From assembly GCA_943373175.1 (NCBI GenBank), contig CALSBM010000051.1:1-22511 (forward strand): DNA of 22,511 bases. Reading direction: 5' to 3'. Position 1 is the first letter of the stretch, and every line of letters begins with the position of its first letter. The notes beneath the pieces are model-generated. The model was not told the origin of the DNA, did no database searches, and was given only the letters and a program-made list of their open reading frames with translations. Position numbers and translations under genes: made by a program. This document shows, one piece after another, positions 1-7,557 of the stretch. The DNA is from JAIXUI01 sp943373175. GTDB lineage: Bacteria > Bacteroidota > Bacteroidia > UBA7662 > JAIXUI01.

Positions 1-643
1 GGTACATTGAATTACAATCTAATCCAGTAAATAGGCTGAGGTCCTCCTCCGTCATGTCTTCATAACGGGCTTTAGATATAAAGTCTGGTGGAAGTTTTTC
101 ATCAAAATGGCTACTGTAAACGGAATAAACCACTTTGGTATCTTTGAAAATTGGATTGTCGAAGTAAAGTTTTCGGATATAAAGCGGGATTAAAGACGTC
201 ATCCAGCCATTGCAGTGAATGATGTCGGGAGACCAACCCAGCTTAACGACGGTATCAAGTACTCCCTTATTGAAAAAGATCATCCGCTCGTGGTTGTCGT
301 CAAAGAATTGTCCGCTTTCATCACGCAAAGAATACTTTCGCTGGAAGTAATCCTCATTGTCGAGGAAATAAACTTGCATTTTGGCTTGCGGAAGTGAAGC
401 AACCTTAATAATTAGCGGGTTGTCATTATCGCCAATAACTACATTAATGCCTGAAAGGCGTACGACTTCATGCAAGCGATGGCGCCTTTCATTGATGAGG
501 CCGTAACGGGGCATCAACACCCTGATTTCCATTCCTTTTTCCTGGATGGCTTGTGGTAAGGCGCGTGCGATTCTGGCGACATCAGTCAGCATCACATAGG
601 GGTCCATCTCGTGCGCCACAAACAGGATGCGGTGTTTTCTCAT
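1..643 (-). CDS. Glycogen/starch synthase-like protein, GT5 N-terminal part (cut by window edge)
   Basis: The reverse strand reads without a stop from an ATG at 643 to base 1, giving the first 214 residues of a larger protein. It resembles the N-terminal Rossmann domain of GT5 glycogen/starch synthases, which move glucose from a nucleotide sugar to a growing glucan. Visible motifs are ILFVAHEMDPY near the start, VLMPRYG at about 43-49, INERRH just after, and DIIHCNGWMTSLIP at about 143. The classical KTGGL nucleotide-sugar loop is absent: the matching stretch reads YVMLTDVARIARALP. This divergent form next to panC-panD is familiar from Bacteroidota, so the protein may not be a canonical glycogen synthase. 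It diverges from panC. The ATG is preceded by a -7 element about 30 bases upstream and has no clear ribosome binding site. The family is fairly sure; the substrate is not. Confidence 0.85.
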   Translation of the reverse strand, partial: MRKHRILFVAHEMDPYVMLTDVARIARALPQAIQEKGMEIRVLMPRYGLINERRHRLHEVVRLSGINVVIGDNDNPLIIKVASLPQAKMQVYFLDNEDYFQRKYSLRDESGQFFDDNHERMIFFNKGVLDTVVKLGWSPDIIHCNGWMTSLIPLYIRKLYFDNPIFKDTKVVYSVYSSHFDEKLPPDFISKARYEDMTEEDLSLFTGLDCNSMY

Positions 644-674
644 CTCAAAAAGTGGTTCAATCTTAAAAATTATG

Positions 675-682
675 CAAAATTA
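675..682 (-). promoter_or_regulatory. Candidate -7 element for the glycogen-synthase-like gene
   Basis: The reverse strand reads TAATTTTG, a perfect match to the Bacteroidota -7 consensus TAnnTTTG, 31 bases upstream of the ATG at 643. No convincing -33 TTG lies at the usual distance, so this is a candidate only. Confidence 0.45.
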
Positions 683-750
683 AGGTATAAACTCGTAATC
701 TTGAACACAATCTATTAGTTTGGCCTTCTTGTCCTCTTTTTATTGGCCTC

Positions 751-1584
751 TTGAAAGTATTTCGACATATTCCTGCGTTGCAGGCCTGGCGAAAAAGCCT
801 GCCTGCTAGCGTCTCAGTTGGTTTTGTTCCTACTATGGGGGCACTTCATCAGGGTCATCAATCGTTGATGCAAGCCTGTAAGTCCGGCTCTGATCTTTCT
901 GTTCTAAGCATCTTTATCAACCCAACCCAATTTAACGACCCTGAAGACTTCAGGCGCTATCCAGTTACGCCAGAGCTTGATTTAGCTATGGCTTACGACA
1001 ATGGAATCGATGTCGTTTTTATGCCTGAATCCGAAGAAATCTATGCTCAGCCTGTTGAGGCTTTTGATTTTGGGTCTTTAGAGGAGGTTATGGAAGGCAA
1101 GGAACGTCCCGGTCATTTCCGGGGTGTAGGCCAGATTGTCAATAAATTGCTTGAACTCATAGAGCCTCATCAATTGTATATGGGGCAGAAGGATTTTCAG
1201 CAATGCGCTATTGTAGCAGCATTGCTTCGCCAGACTCAACGCTTTAACACAGAATTGAGGATTTGTCCAACTATACGAGAAGTCTCCGGACTCGCGATGA
1301 GTTCCAGGAATCGCCGTTTGTCGCAAAATGGGCTTGAGTTGGCTTCCATTCTTTCGGCAGAATTGAATTCAATGGTGAAGCTTGCTGACCGAAATGCCCT
1401 TGTAAATGCATTGAATTTAGCCCGGACTAAGCTTTCAAGTCTGGAAGGAATTGAATTGGAATACCTGGAAGTTGCTGATCGAGCTGATTTACAAGCACCA
1501 AAACCCGATAGACCATTGGTGATTTGCGCTGCAATCTGGGTTGAAGGTGTGCGGCTGATTGATAATGTGCTTCCTAACTATTAA
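751..1584 (+). CDS. panC: Pantothenate synthetase (pantoate--beta-alanine ligase)
   Basis: The 277-residue product has the usual length of PanC, which joins pantoate and beta-alanine with ATP in the cytoplasm, the last step of pantothenate (vitamin B5) synthesis. Motifs in order are PTMGALHQGH at 27-36 (HIGH-type nucleotide-binding signature), FINPTQF at about 55, RPGHFRGVGQIVNKL (pantoate/ATP site), YMGQKDFQQ (KD motif) and MSSRNRRL (KMSKS-like loop). The start is TTG at 751; no ATG near it gives a full-length N-terminus, and the first residues KVFRHIPALQAWR fit the family. panD follows after 33 bases, so the two enzymes of the beta-alanine branch are probably co-transcribed. The gene is divergent from the glycogen-synthase-like gene. 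Confidence 0.97.
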   Translation: MKVFRHIPALQAWRKSLPASVSVGFVPTMGALHQGHQSLMQACKSGSDLSVLSIFINPTQFNDPEDFRRYPVTPELDLAMAYDNGIDVVFMPESEEIYAQPVEAFDFGSLEEVMEGKERPGHFRGVGQIVNKLLELIEPHQLYMGQKDFQQCAIVAALLRQTQRFNTELRICPTIREVSGLAMSSRNRRLSQNGLELASILSAELNSMVKLADRNALVNALNLARTKLSSLEGIELEYLEVADRADLQAPKPDRPLVICAAIWVEGVRLIDNVLPNY

Positions 1585-1591
1585 TTTCCAC

Positions 1592-1599
1592 TAACTTCG
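1592..1599 (+). promoter_or_regulatory. Candidate -7 element upstream of panD
   Basis: TAACTTCG matches TAnnTTTG in all but one position and lies 18 bases before the panD ATG, in the short panC-panD gap. It would give panD its own very short leader. No -33 partner is evident, so it may be chance. Confidence 0.3.
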
Positions 1600-1617
1600 C
1601 CGCGCCAATTGCGTACC

Positions 1618-1965
1618 ATGCAAATTCAGGTTCTAAAATCTAAAATCCATCGGGCAGTGGTCACTCAGGCTGAGCTTCACTATGTAGGAAGCATCACCAT
1701 CGACGAGGCCCTCATGGAAGCTGCCAACTTAATCGAGAATGAGAAGGTTCAGGTGGTCAATATCAATAACGGCGAACGCCTTGAAACGTATGTTATCAAA
1801 GGCGAACGTGGTTCAGGCATAATTTGCTTGAACGGCCCTGCAGCCCGTAAAGCTCAGGTCGGCGATGTAGTCATCATCATTGCTTATGCCCTAATGCCCT
1901 TCGATGAGGCAAAAGTGTTTAATCCGGTGACAGTCTTTCCGGATAACAACAACCGAGTAGTCTGA
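1618..1965 (+). CDS. panD: Aspartate 1-decarboxylase
   Basis: The 115-residue product matches PanD, the pyruvoyl enzyme that makes beta-alanine from aspartate for PanC. It is made as a proenzyme that cleaves itself between Gly24 and Ser25, and the YVGSIT site is present at 22-27. Other conserved parts are MQIQVLKSKIHR at the N-terminus, the ITIDEALMEAANL segment after the cleavage site, the GERLETYVIKGERGSG loop and LNGPAARKAQVGDVVIIIAY. The ATG at 1618 is chosen over an in-frame TTG nine bases upstream because family members begin with this MQIxVLKSKIH sequence. It lies 33 bases after panC and 5 bases before the flippase-like gene. Confidence 0.97.
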   Translation: MQIQVLKSKIHRAVVTQAELHYVGSITIDEALMEAANLIENEKVQVVNINNGERLETYVIKGERGSGIICLNGPAARKAQVGDVVIIIAYALMPFDEAKVFNPVTVFPDNNNRVV

Positions 1966-1970
1966 TTGTA

Positions 1971-2978
1971 ATGAAAATACTCCTGCGTTTTTTCCTGCCG
2001 CTTGCTTTAGGCGTGTTCCTGATGTGGTGGGTTTTTAAAGAGCAGGACTTCCAAGGACTTGCCGATAGCCTTGCAAAAGCTAATTATTCTTGGCTGCTGC
2101 TTTCTATCGCATGTGGGCTGTTGAGCCACCTAGTCCGAGCTATGCGCTGGAAAGTACTCATGCAGCCGCTTGGTTACCAACCTACGCTTTGGAATACCTT
2201 CCATGCAGTAATGGTCGGGTACATCGCCAACTTGGCCTTTCCACGAATGGGGGAGGTTTCAAAATGCGGCAGCTTAGCAAAGAAAGAAACGCTCGCTGTT
2301 GATAAACTCCTTGGAACGGTAGTGGTGGAGCGGCTTTGGGACTTAATTAGTTTACTGGTAATTTCTTTAGTTGTAGTGTTCTTTAACCTGACTTTGTTTT
2401 CACGGCCTATTTTGGATTTTGTAAACTCCAAATCAGGGACGATTAACTGGTGGGCTATAGCCTTTATGGCAGTTTTTGTTCTTGTGTTTCTGGTTTCTAT
2501 ACCGTGGATGCTAAGATTAATCAGAAAAAAAGCCGGTGGAAATGCGTGGTTTATTAGGTTAAACGATTTTGTCAGAGGCATATCAGAGGGTTTTAAAGCA
2601 TTTAATAAAATGGAGCAGAAGGGTTTATTTCTGTTGCTCACTTCTTTTATCTGGCTTTTATACTGGCTGATGGTCTATTTGTGTGTGTTTTCCATAGAGG
2701 CCACTTCTAACATGGATATTAATGATGGCTGGATGCTACTGGTAGTCGGTAGCTTTGGGATTGTCGCTCCAGTACAGGGAGGAATCGGCGCTTATCATGC
2801 AATAATGGTGGCATTTCTAACACATTTGCCTCATCGAACTATCGTAGAAAGCGATGCTTTAGTTTTTGCAACGTTAAGCCACGCTAACCAAACGGTTATG
2901 ATTATTGTGGTTGGATTTATTTCGTTGCTCATCATGTTCTTCTCTCCTAACAGAAAAGGCCATGTCAATCAAAAATAA
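1971..2978 (+). CDS. Flippase-like integral membrane protein (lysylphosphatidylglycerol synthase TM region / UPF0104 family)
   Basis: The 335-residue polytopic inner-membrane protein has about eight hydrophobic segments, starting with FLPLALGVFLMWWVFK. Family signatures are the WLLLSIACGLLSHLVRAMRWKVL segment at about 41-63 (split here by shape: a helix followed by RAxRW), the AFPRMGEVSKCG stretch at about 88-99 and PVQGGIGAYHAI near 267-278. The family covers the membrane half of MprF and stand-alone putative lipid or glycolipid flippases in Bacteroidota; the substrate cannot be read from the sequence. It begins 5 bases after panD, and its last 17 bases overlap the heptose adenylyltransferase gene in another frame. 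That coupling hints at an envelope or LPS role, which is inference. Confidence 0.85.
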   Translation: MKILLRFFLPLALGVFLMWWVFKEQDFQGLADSLAKANYSWLLLSIACGLLSHLVRAMRWKVLMQPLGYQPTLWNTFHAVMVGYIANLAFPRMGEVSKCGSLAKKETLAVDKLLGTVVVERLWDLISLLVISLVVVFFNLTLFSRPILDFVNSKSGTINWWAIAFMAVFVLVFLVSIPWMLRLIRKKAGGNAWFIRLNDFVRGISEGFKAFNKMEQKGLFLLLTSFIWLLYWLMVYLCVFSIEATSNMDINDGWMLLVVGSFGIVAPVQGGIGAYHAIMVAFLTHLPHRTIVESDALVFATLSHANQTVMIIVVGFISLLIMFFSPNRKGHVNQK

Positions 2979-3450
2979 AATTGTTAAAGTAGAAGAAGCT
3001 GAAAGGCTTTGCCAAGAATGGCAAGAGCAAGGCAAGGTCATCGTTTTTACCAATGGATGTTTTGACATTCTTCATGTAGGGCACGTTCTCAACCTGGAAG
3101 AAGCTGTTGGTATGGGAGATTATCTGGTTGTTGGACTTAATTCCGATGTTTCAGTTAAGAAGCTTAAAGGCCCTTCGAGGCCATATCAGTCTCAGGATAG
3201 CCGCGCAGGGGTACTCGCTGGATTAGAGTCTGTACGTTTAGTAGTAATCTTTGAAGAGGAAACTCCGGCAGACTTGATTGCGCGTTTGAATCCAAATGTT
3301 CTGGTTAAAGGAGGCGATTATTCGGTTGAAGCCATTGCCGGGGCTGAACATGTTGTAGCCAATGGGGGCAAAGTGGTTACTTTGCCCTTAACAGAAGGGC
3401 ATTCTACTACTGCGATTCTTGGAAGAGTTAAAGATTCTGGAAGGTTGTGA
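2962..3450 (+). CDS. rfaE2: D-glycero-beta-D-manno-heptose 1-phosphate adenylyltransferase (stand-alone RfaE domain II)
   Basis: The 162-residue cytidylyltransferase-fold enzyme transfers AMP from ATP to heptose 1-phosphate, giving ADP-heptose for the LPS core. Motifs are VFTNGCFDILHVGH at 28-41 with the HxGH nucleotide-binding signature, LVVGLNSDVSVKKLKG, RPYQSQDSRAGVLAGL (the SRA motif), ADLIARLNPNVLVKGGDY and a C-terminal EGHSTTAILGR, the substitute for the ISSTxI loop. It lacks the kinase half found in bifunctional HldE, and the kinase gene is not in the window. The ATG at 2962 is chosen because family proteins start just before this KIVKVEEAERLC segment; the open frame extends upstream only into the flippase-like gene. 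The 17-base overlap suggests translational coupling. Confidence 0.93.
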   Translation: MSIKNKIVKVEEAERLCQEWQEQGKVIVFTNGCFDILHVGHVLNLEEAVGMGDYLVVGLNSDVSVKKLKGPSRPYQSQDSRAGVLAGLESVRLVVIFEEETPADLIARLNPNVLVKGGDYSVEAIAGAEHVVANGGKVVTLPLTEGHSTTAILGRVKDSGRL

Positions 3451-3530
3451 TTGCTGATTTAGTTAAAATTAAAGCTAACTCGTCTATGTTGAAGTATTTT
3501 AGTGCTCTTTGTAAGGATATGAGGCTATTA

Positions 3531-5849
3531 ATGATAAAAGGCATGTTACTACTTTTAGTAATGAGTGGTGGCCTTCATGCACAAAACGGTTCCCAATGGC
3601 GTTTTGGGCAATCTGCTGGCGTGGTGTTTAGCGGTGGTACGGCAACTGGAATTGTAGGAAGTGCCATGCAATCAGTAGAAGGTTGCGCAACCCAGGCAGA
3701 TGCAGCAGGCAATTTGTTGTTTTATACCAATGGAGCTACCGTATGGAATCGTAATAACCAGGTTATGCTAAATGGTAGTGGAATGCTTGGGGAAGAAACT
3801 GCTAGCCAAAGTGCTTTAATTATTCCTCGTCCTGGGCAGCCCAACCGATTTTATCTCATTACTGTTTCAGCTTCAGCGAATACTGCCGCATGGTCCGAGA
3901 TCGATATGACCCTCGATGGGGGTAATGGCGGGGTTGTAACAGCAACTAAGAATTCCCTTTTTGCATTCGATGTTTTGCCAAAAGTCACCGGAACTCGCCA
4001 TTGTAATGGTACTGATTATTGGTTTGTCTTACAAAGTGCATTAGGCCCCGGCTTCTCTGCTTACTTGGTAACATCAACCGGAATTAATACGACCCCTGTT
4101 AATTCTAATAGTGGATTTTCAGCAATCGGTAATCAAGGTGGTTATATGAAAATTTCTCCTAATGGTCGTCGCTTAGTCTCTTGTTTGAATAACAATATGC
4201 CTAACACCATATTCTTATGCAATTTTGATCCCAGTACTGGTCAGGTTTCATCAGGCGTATTGCTGGCTTCTTCCGGAGGGGAGTATGGCGTTTCCTTCTC
4301 ACCCGACAATCGCTTGTTGTACGTTAGTGCATCACGCGACTCGGTTGGCTCGTTGGTTCGTAATGAGGTTTACCAATTCAATTTGATGGTTGCTAATGTT
4401 AGCCTAACTAAGCAGGTAATCTATAGCCAACTTGATACTAACCGCAAATTCGGTGCACTTCAACTTGGTCCAGATAAACGCATCTATTTGGTTCAACGTT
4501 TTAAAGATCAGTTGAATGCCATTCTTCAGCCTAACCAATTAGGTGCAGCCTGTAATTTTCAGGATAGTGTAATCTTTCTACCTAACTCAACGGGTCGCTT
4601 GGGCTTGCCTAATTTTATGGACTATCTTTTTAACGATGGCGTTCAGGCTCGGTTTAGCTTCACTGCTGGTTGTGTAGGAGCTCCAGTTAGTTTCACAGAT
4701 TCTTCTTTTGTAGCAATTTCAACACGCAATTGGAACTTCGACCTAACCGGCGTGGGCTCTCCTGGAACTAGCGCCCAAACTAATCCAACGCATACTTTTA
4801 ATGTAGGGGGTACTTACACTGTGCGACTAATAGTGAGTGACGGATGTTTCAGTCAAGATACATTGGATCGTCAGATTGCCATCAGCACTACTATTCCGGT
4901 TGATATTGGGCCTGATTCAACCCGACTTTGCATAGGAACGCCTTTTACTTTGAGCACAACTCAGGTAGGAGGTTACGACTGGCAATTTGGACAACCAGGA
5001 AACTTCGTCTCTAATGGAAATACCACTTCTTCTCAACCCGTCAGCAGCTCCGGTTGGTATAAACTGATTGTCAATTCTGCGGGATGCACCGGCTCAGATT
5101 CTGCCTTTGTCAACATCAATACCACTCCTCCCATAATAAACCTCGGAGGTAATCAGTCTCTTTGTTTTGGACAATCTTTAACCTTAGATGCCGGCAATCC
5201 CGGTTCGCGATATACGTGGAGTAATGGAAGCACTACTCAAACCGTCAATGTTACGGCTTCCGGAACCTATCGAGTAAGAGTGGAACAAGATGCGTGTGAA
5301 GACATTGATTCCGTTGTGATAACCGTTGGTCAACCGGTGACAGTGGAACTCGGTTCGGATAAAACTTCTTGTGAAGGCCAATTGATTGAACTTTTACCTG
5401 TAGTTTCTTCCAATGTAACGGGTTACACTTGGTCAAACGGAGCTACTAATTCCTCCATTGCCGTTACCGATACGGGAAAATTTGTTCTTACAGTTAGAGA
5501 TGTAAATAATTGCGAAGCCTCCGACTCTTTGATAATTCGTTCTGGATGCCCACAAATTGTCTCCATTCCGAATGCCTTCACCCCGGATGATAACGGTTTG
5601 AATGACATATTCAGGCCTACTGGTTTAGATACTAGTACTTTGAGTGCGGTAAATAAAGACTATTTGATGGAAGTTTATAGCCGTATTGGTGAGCAGGTTT
5701 TTGCGTCTGTTCTTCCGGGAATAGGCTGGGATGGAACTTACAATGGAAGCATGATGATGGAAGGGCGATACGCTTACTTCATTCGCTATACCGATCCAAC
5801 AACCGGTAATGTTATTGAAACCCGAGGTACGGTTCATCTGCTTCGTTAA
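3531..5849 (+). CDS. Secreted beta-propeller/PKD protein with gliding motility-associated (type B T9SS) C-terminal domain
   Basis: A signal peptide (MIKGMLLLLVMSGGLHA, then Gln) starts a 772-residue exported protein. An N-terminal region of about 350 residues resembles the YVTN-like propellers common in gliding-associated proteins (WRFGQSAGVVF, YTNGATVWNR, MKISPNGRRLVSC, SFSPDNRLLYVSAS). A PKD domain follows at about 372-450 (WNFD, PTHTF, GTYTVRLIVSDGC), then three Ig-like units with YTWSNG and two Cys each. From about 677 comes the CHU_C/TIGR04131-type domain: IPNAFTPDDNGLNDIF, YSRIGEQVF, GWDGTYNG, GRYAYFI. Type B domains are recognised by T9SS and place proteins outside the cell or on its surface. 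The start is uncertain: the frame is open to a GTG at 3447, with ATGs at 3486 and 3519. 3531 has a GAGG seven bases upstream and gives the best signal peptide. The stop overlaps the next start (TAATG). Confidence 0.9.
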   Translation: MIKGMLLLLVMSGGLHAQNGSQWRFGQSAGVVFSGGTATGIVGSAMQSVEGCATQADAAGNLLFYTNGATVWNRNNQVMLNGSGMLGEETASQSALIIPRPGQPNRFYLITVSASANTAAWSEIDMTLDGGNGGVVTATKNSLFAFDVLPKVTGTRHCNGTDYWFVLQSALGPGFSAYLVTSTGINTTPVNSNSGFSAIGNQGGYMKISPNGRRLVSCLNNNMPNTIFLCNFDPSTGQVSSGVLLASSGGEYGVSFSPDNRLLYVSASRDSVGSLVRNEVYQFNLMVANVSLTKQVIYSQLDTNRKFGALQLGPDKRIYLVQRFKDQLNAILQPNQLGAACNFQDSVIFLPNSTGRLGLPNFMDYLFNDGVQARFSFTAGCVGAPVSFTDSSFVAISTRNWNFDLTGVGSPGTSAQTNPTHTFNVGGTYTVRLIVSDGCFSQDTLDRQIAISTTIPVDIGPDSTRLCIGTPFTLSTTQVGGYDWQFGQPGNFVSNGNTTSSQPVSSSGWYKLIVNSAGCTGSDSAFVNINTTPPIINLGGNQSLCFGQSLTLDAGNPGSRYTWSNGSTTQTVNVTASGTYRVRVEQDACEDIDSVVITVGQPVTVELGSDKTSCEGQLIELLPVVSSNVTGYTWSNGATNSSIAVTDTGKFVLTVRDVNNCEASDSLIIRSGCPQIVSIPNAFTPDDNGLNDIFRPTGLDTSTLSAVNKDYLMEVYSRIGEQVFASVLPGIGWDGTYNGSMMMEGRYAYFIRYTDPTTGNVIETRGTVHLLR

Positions 5850-6655
5850 TGCCTTACGATTTTCATAGCGATACCAAGGCTTACCTCGACTTACTCATTC
5901 GTAACTCAGAGAAAAGCATCGTTCCATTTATAGAGAAGCATCTTTCTTCTGCAAAGACTATTAAAGGACTGCGGATTTTAGAACTTGGATGCGGTGAAGG
6001 AGGTAACCTCAAGCCTTTTGCTGAAAGAGGTGCAATTTGTACTGGCTTTGACTTGAATGGTGAGAAAATCAAGCAAGGCAATCTTCTCATGGCAACTCAT
6101 ATAGCCGAAGGAACCCTTGAGTTGTTTCACGATAATATTTTTAATGACGCACTTAGCGCACGCTTTAAAGGAAAGTTCGATTTGATTATCCTGAAGGATG
6201 TTATTGAACATATTCCGGATAAGGCACAAGCGATGAGGAATATGAGCGAGTTCCTTAATGAGGATGGTTTGTTCTTCGTAGGTTGGCCGCCCTGGGCTAT
6301 GCCTTTTGGTGGGCATCAACAGATTTGTCACTCCGGTTTACTCAAGAAACTACCTTGGTTTCATTTGCTCCCTAAGCCGCTATATGTGGCGTTATTGAAG
6401 GCGTTTAAGGAGCCGGAAGAAGTTTGGAAAGAGCTGGCAGAAGTGCATGATTACCAAGTCCCTATTGGAATGATGCATCGTCTTATTAAAGAAGCCGGAT
6501 TAAAGAAGGTTGGGGAAGTTTACTACTTGATTAACCCCATTTATGAAGACAAATTCGGGTTTAAAACCCGATTGCAGTTTGATTTAGTGAAGGCTACTCC
6601 CGGATTACGTGATTTGTTCACCACAAGTGTATATTATCTGTTGAAGAAAATCTAA
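5849..6655 (+). CDS. Class I SAM-dependent methyltransferase
   Basis: The 268-residue cytosolic protein has the class I methyltransferase fold of the Methyltransf_11/12/23 type. Motif I is LELGCGEGG at 44-52, the acidic end of strand 2 is TGFDLNGEKI at about 66-75, and motif IV/post-I is FDLIILKDVIEHIPDKAQAM at about 110-130. The C-terminal third, with WPPWAMPFGGHQQICHSG, WFHLLPKPLY and a basic tail, should form the substrate pocket, but the substrate cannot be named. Homologues of this kind in Bacteroidota often sit near glycan or quinone genes. It shares one base with the stop of the preceding T9SS protein gene and lies 11 bases before the DUF6671-like gene. The class is sure; the function is unknown. 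Confidence 0.88.
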   Translation: MPYDFHSDTKAYLDLLIRNSEKSIVPFIEKHLSSAKTIKGLRILELGCGEGGNLKPFAERGAICTGFDLNGEKIKQGNLLMATHIAEGTLELFHDNIFNDALSARFKGKFDLIILKDVIEHIPDKAQAMRNMSEFLNEDGLFFVGWPPWAMPFGGHQQICHSGLLKKLPWFHLLPKPLYVALLKAFKEPEEVWKELAEVHDYQVPIGMMHRLIKEAGLKKVGEVYYLINPIYEDKFGFKTRLQFDLVKATPGLRDLFTTSVYYLLKKI

Positions 6656-6666
6656 GTAGGTAGCTC

Positions 6667-7497
6667 ATGAGAGCGCTGTTGGTCAGTAAACATCACAAGG
6701 AGCAAAGCCTTGAAACAGCTTTCAAAACAACAGGTATCAGACTGGAGGCCTTTACCGATTTCGATACAGATGAATTGGGCACTTTTTCCGGTACTATTAC
6801 CCGAAAGCTAAGTCCATTTGATGCAGCCTTGTCAAAAGCGATGGCCGGTCGTAGGGCAATACCTGGATTCGATTGGTACATTGGTAGCGAAGGCAGCTTT
6901 TTCCCTGACCCTGCCGTTCCTTTTGTTACCCGGCAACATGAGTTGCTTCTCGCCCTTCCACTTAATGAAGAAACTCCGGTAGTAGCTGAAAAAAGCGGTT
7001 TAATAGCTTGGGCTATCGATAGGGAAGTAAATTCGGAAGTTGAGTTTCAACAATTGATTAAAGGAGCTATCGAAGAAGGAAAAGAGCATGTCTTTATTTC
7101 TTTGGTAGGAGCTCCGCCATCGGAACGAATAGCGGTTGAGTCAGGTGCTGCTAACTTAATTGCAGTGTATCGAACTGTTTCTCAAAATGGCAGTTACCCT
7201 GTTCAAGTAATTTCGGATTTAAGGGCGCATAGAAGCAGCGGAAGAAGACTAATTATTGCCGAGGCAGCCGAAAAATTGGCTCAAAAGCTTATTTGCCCAT
7301 GCCCGCGATGTAATAAACTTGGCTTTGGAATGGTCCGTGCTCTGCCGGGTTTGCCTTGTGCTTGGTGCCTGAATCCAACGTCAGCCGTAAGAGCTACGTT
7401 GAGTCGCTGCAACTATTGTGGTTTTCAAAACGAAGTTTTGCTGCCTGAAACAGCTCCTTATGCAGATCCTGCTATCTGTGGAGTCTGCAATCCGTAA
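6667..7497 (+). CDS. DUF6671-like protein with C-terminal zinc ribbons
   Basis: The 276-residue protein appears to belong to the DUF6671 family, whose function I do not know. Family-like features are an N-terminal LLVSKHHKEQ, the FDTDELGTFSGTITR segment at about 33-47, GSEGSFFPDP at about 74-83 and VFISLVGAPPSER at about 139. The last 70 residues carry several Cys pairs that look like two zinc ribbons: CPCPRCNKLGFG, PCAWC, SRCNYCG and CGVCNP. RSSGRRLIIAEAAEKLAQ precedes them. The middle region with RAHRSS could be catalytic or nucleic-acid related, but that is a guess. The gene follows the methyltransferase by 11 bases and ends the co-directional run begun by panC. The family name is from memory of the motif pattern; the zinc ribbons are directly visible. 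Confidence 0.75.
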   Translation: MRALLVSKHHKEQSLETAFKTTGIRLEAFTDFDTDELGTFSGTITRKLSPFDAALSKAMAGRRAIPGFDWYIGSEGSFFPDPAVPFVTRQHELLLALPLNEETPVVAEKSGLIAWAIDREVNSEVEFQQLIKGAIEEGKEHVFISLVGAPPSERIAVESGAANLIAVYRTVSQNGSYPVQVISDLRAHRSSGRRLIIAEAAEKLAQKLICPCPRCNKLGFGMVRALPGLPCAWCLNPTSAVRATLSRCNYCGFQNEVLLPETAPYADPAICGVCNP

Positions 7498-7557
7498 AAA
7501 ATTCGCTTGAGTTATTCTTGATTAACTATATCTGTACAAACCGTCAATAGAGTTAAT

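Noticed and set aside
2174..2641. A 155-residue open frame on the minus strand
   Set aside because: It is antisense to the flippase-like gene and its sequence shows no domain; a by-product of the opposite coding frame.
3447..3530. Longer N-terminus of the T9SS propeller protein from a GTG at 3447
   Set aside because: It would place 28 residues before the signal peptide, which is unusual for secretion; ATGs at 3486 and 3519 remain possible.
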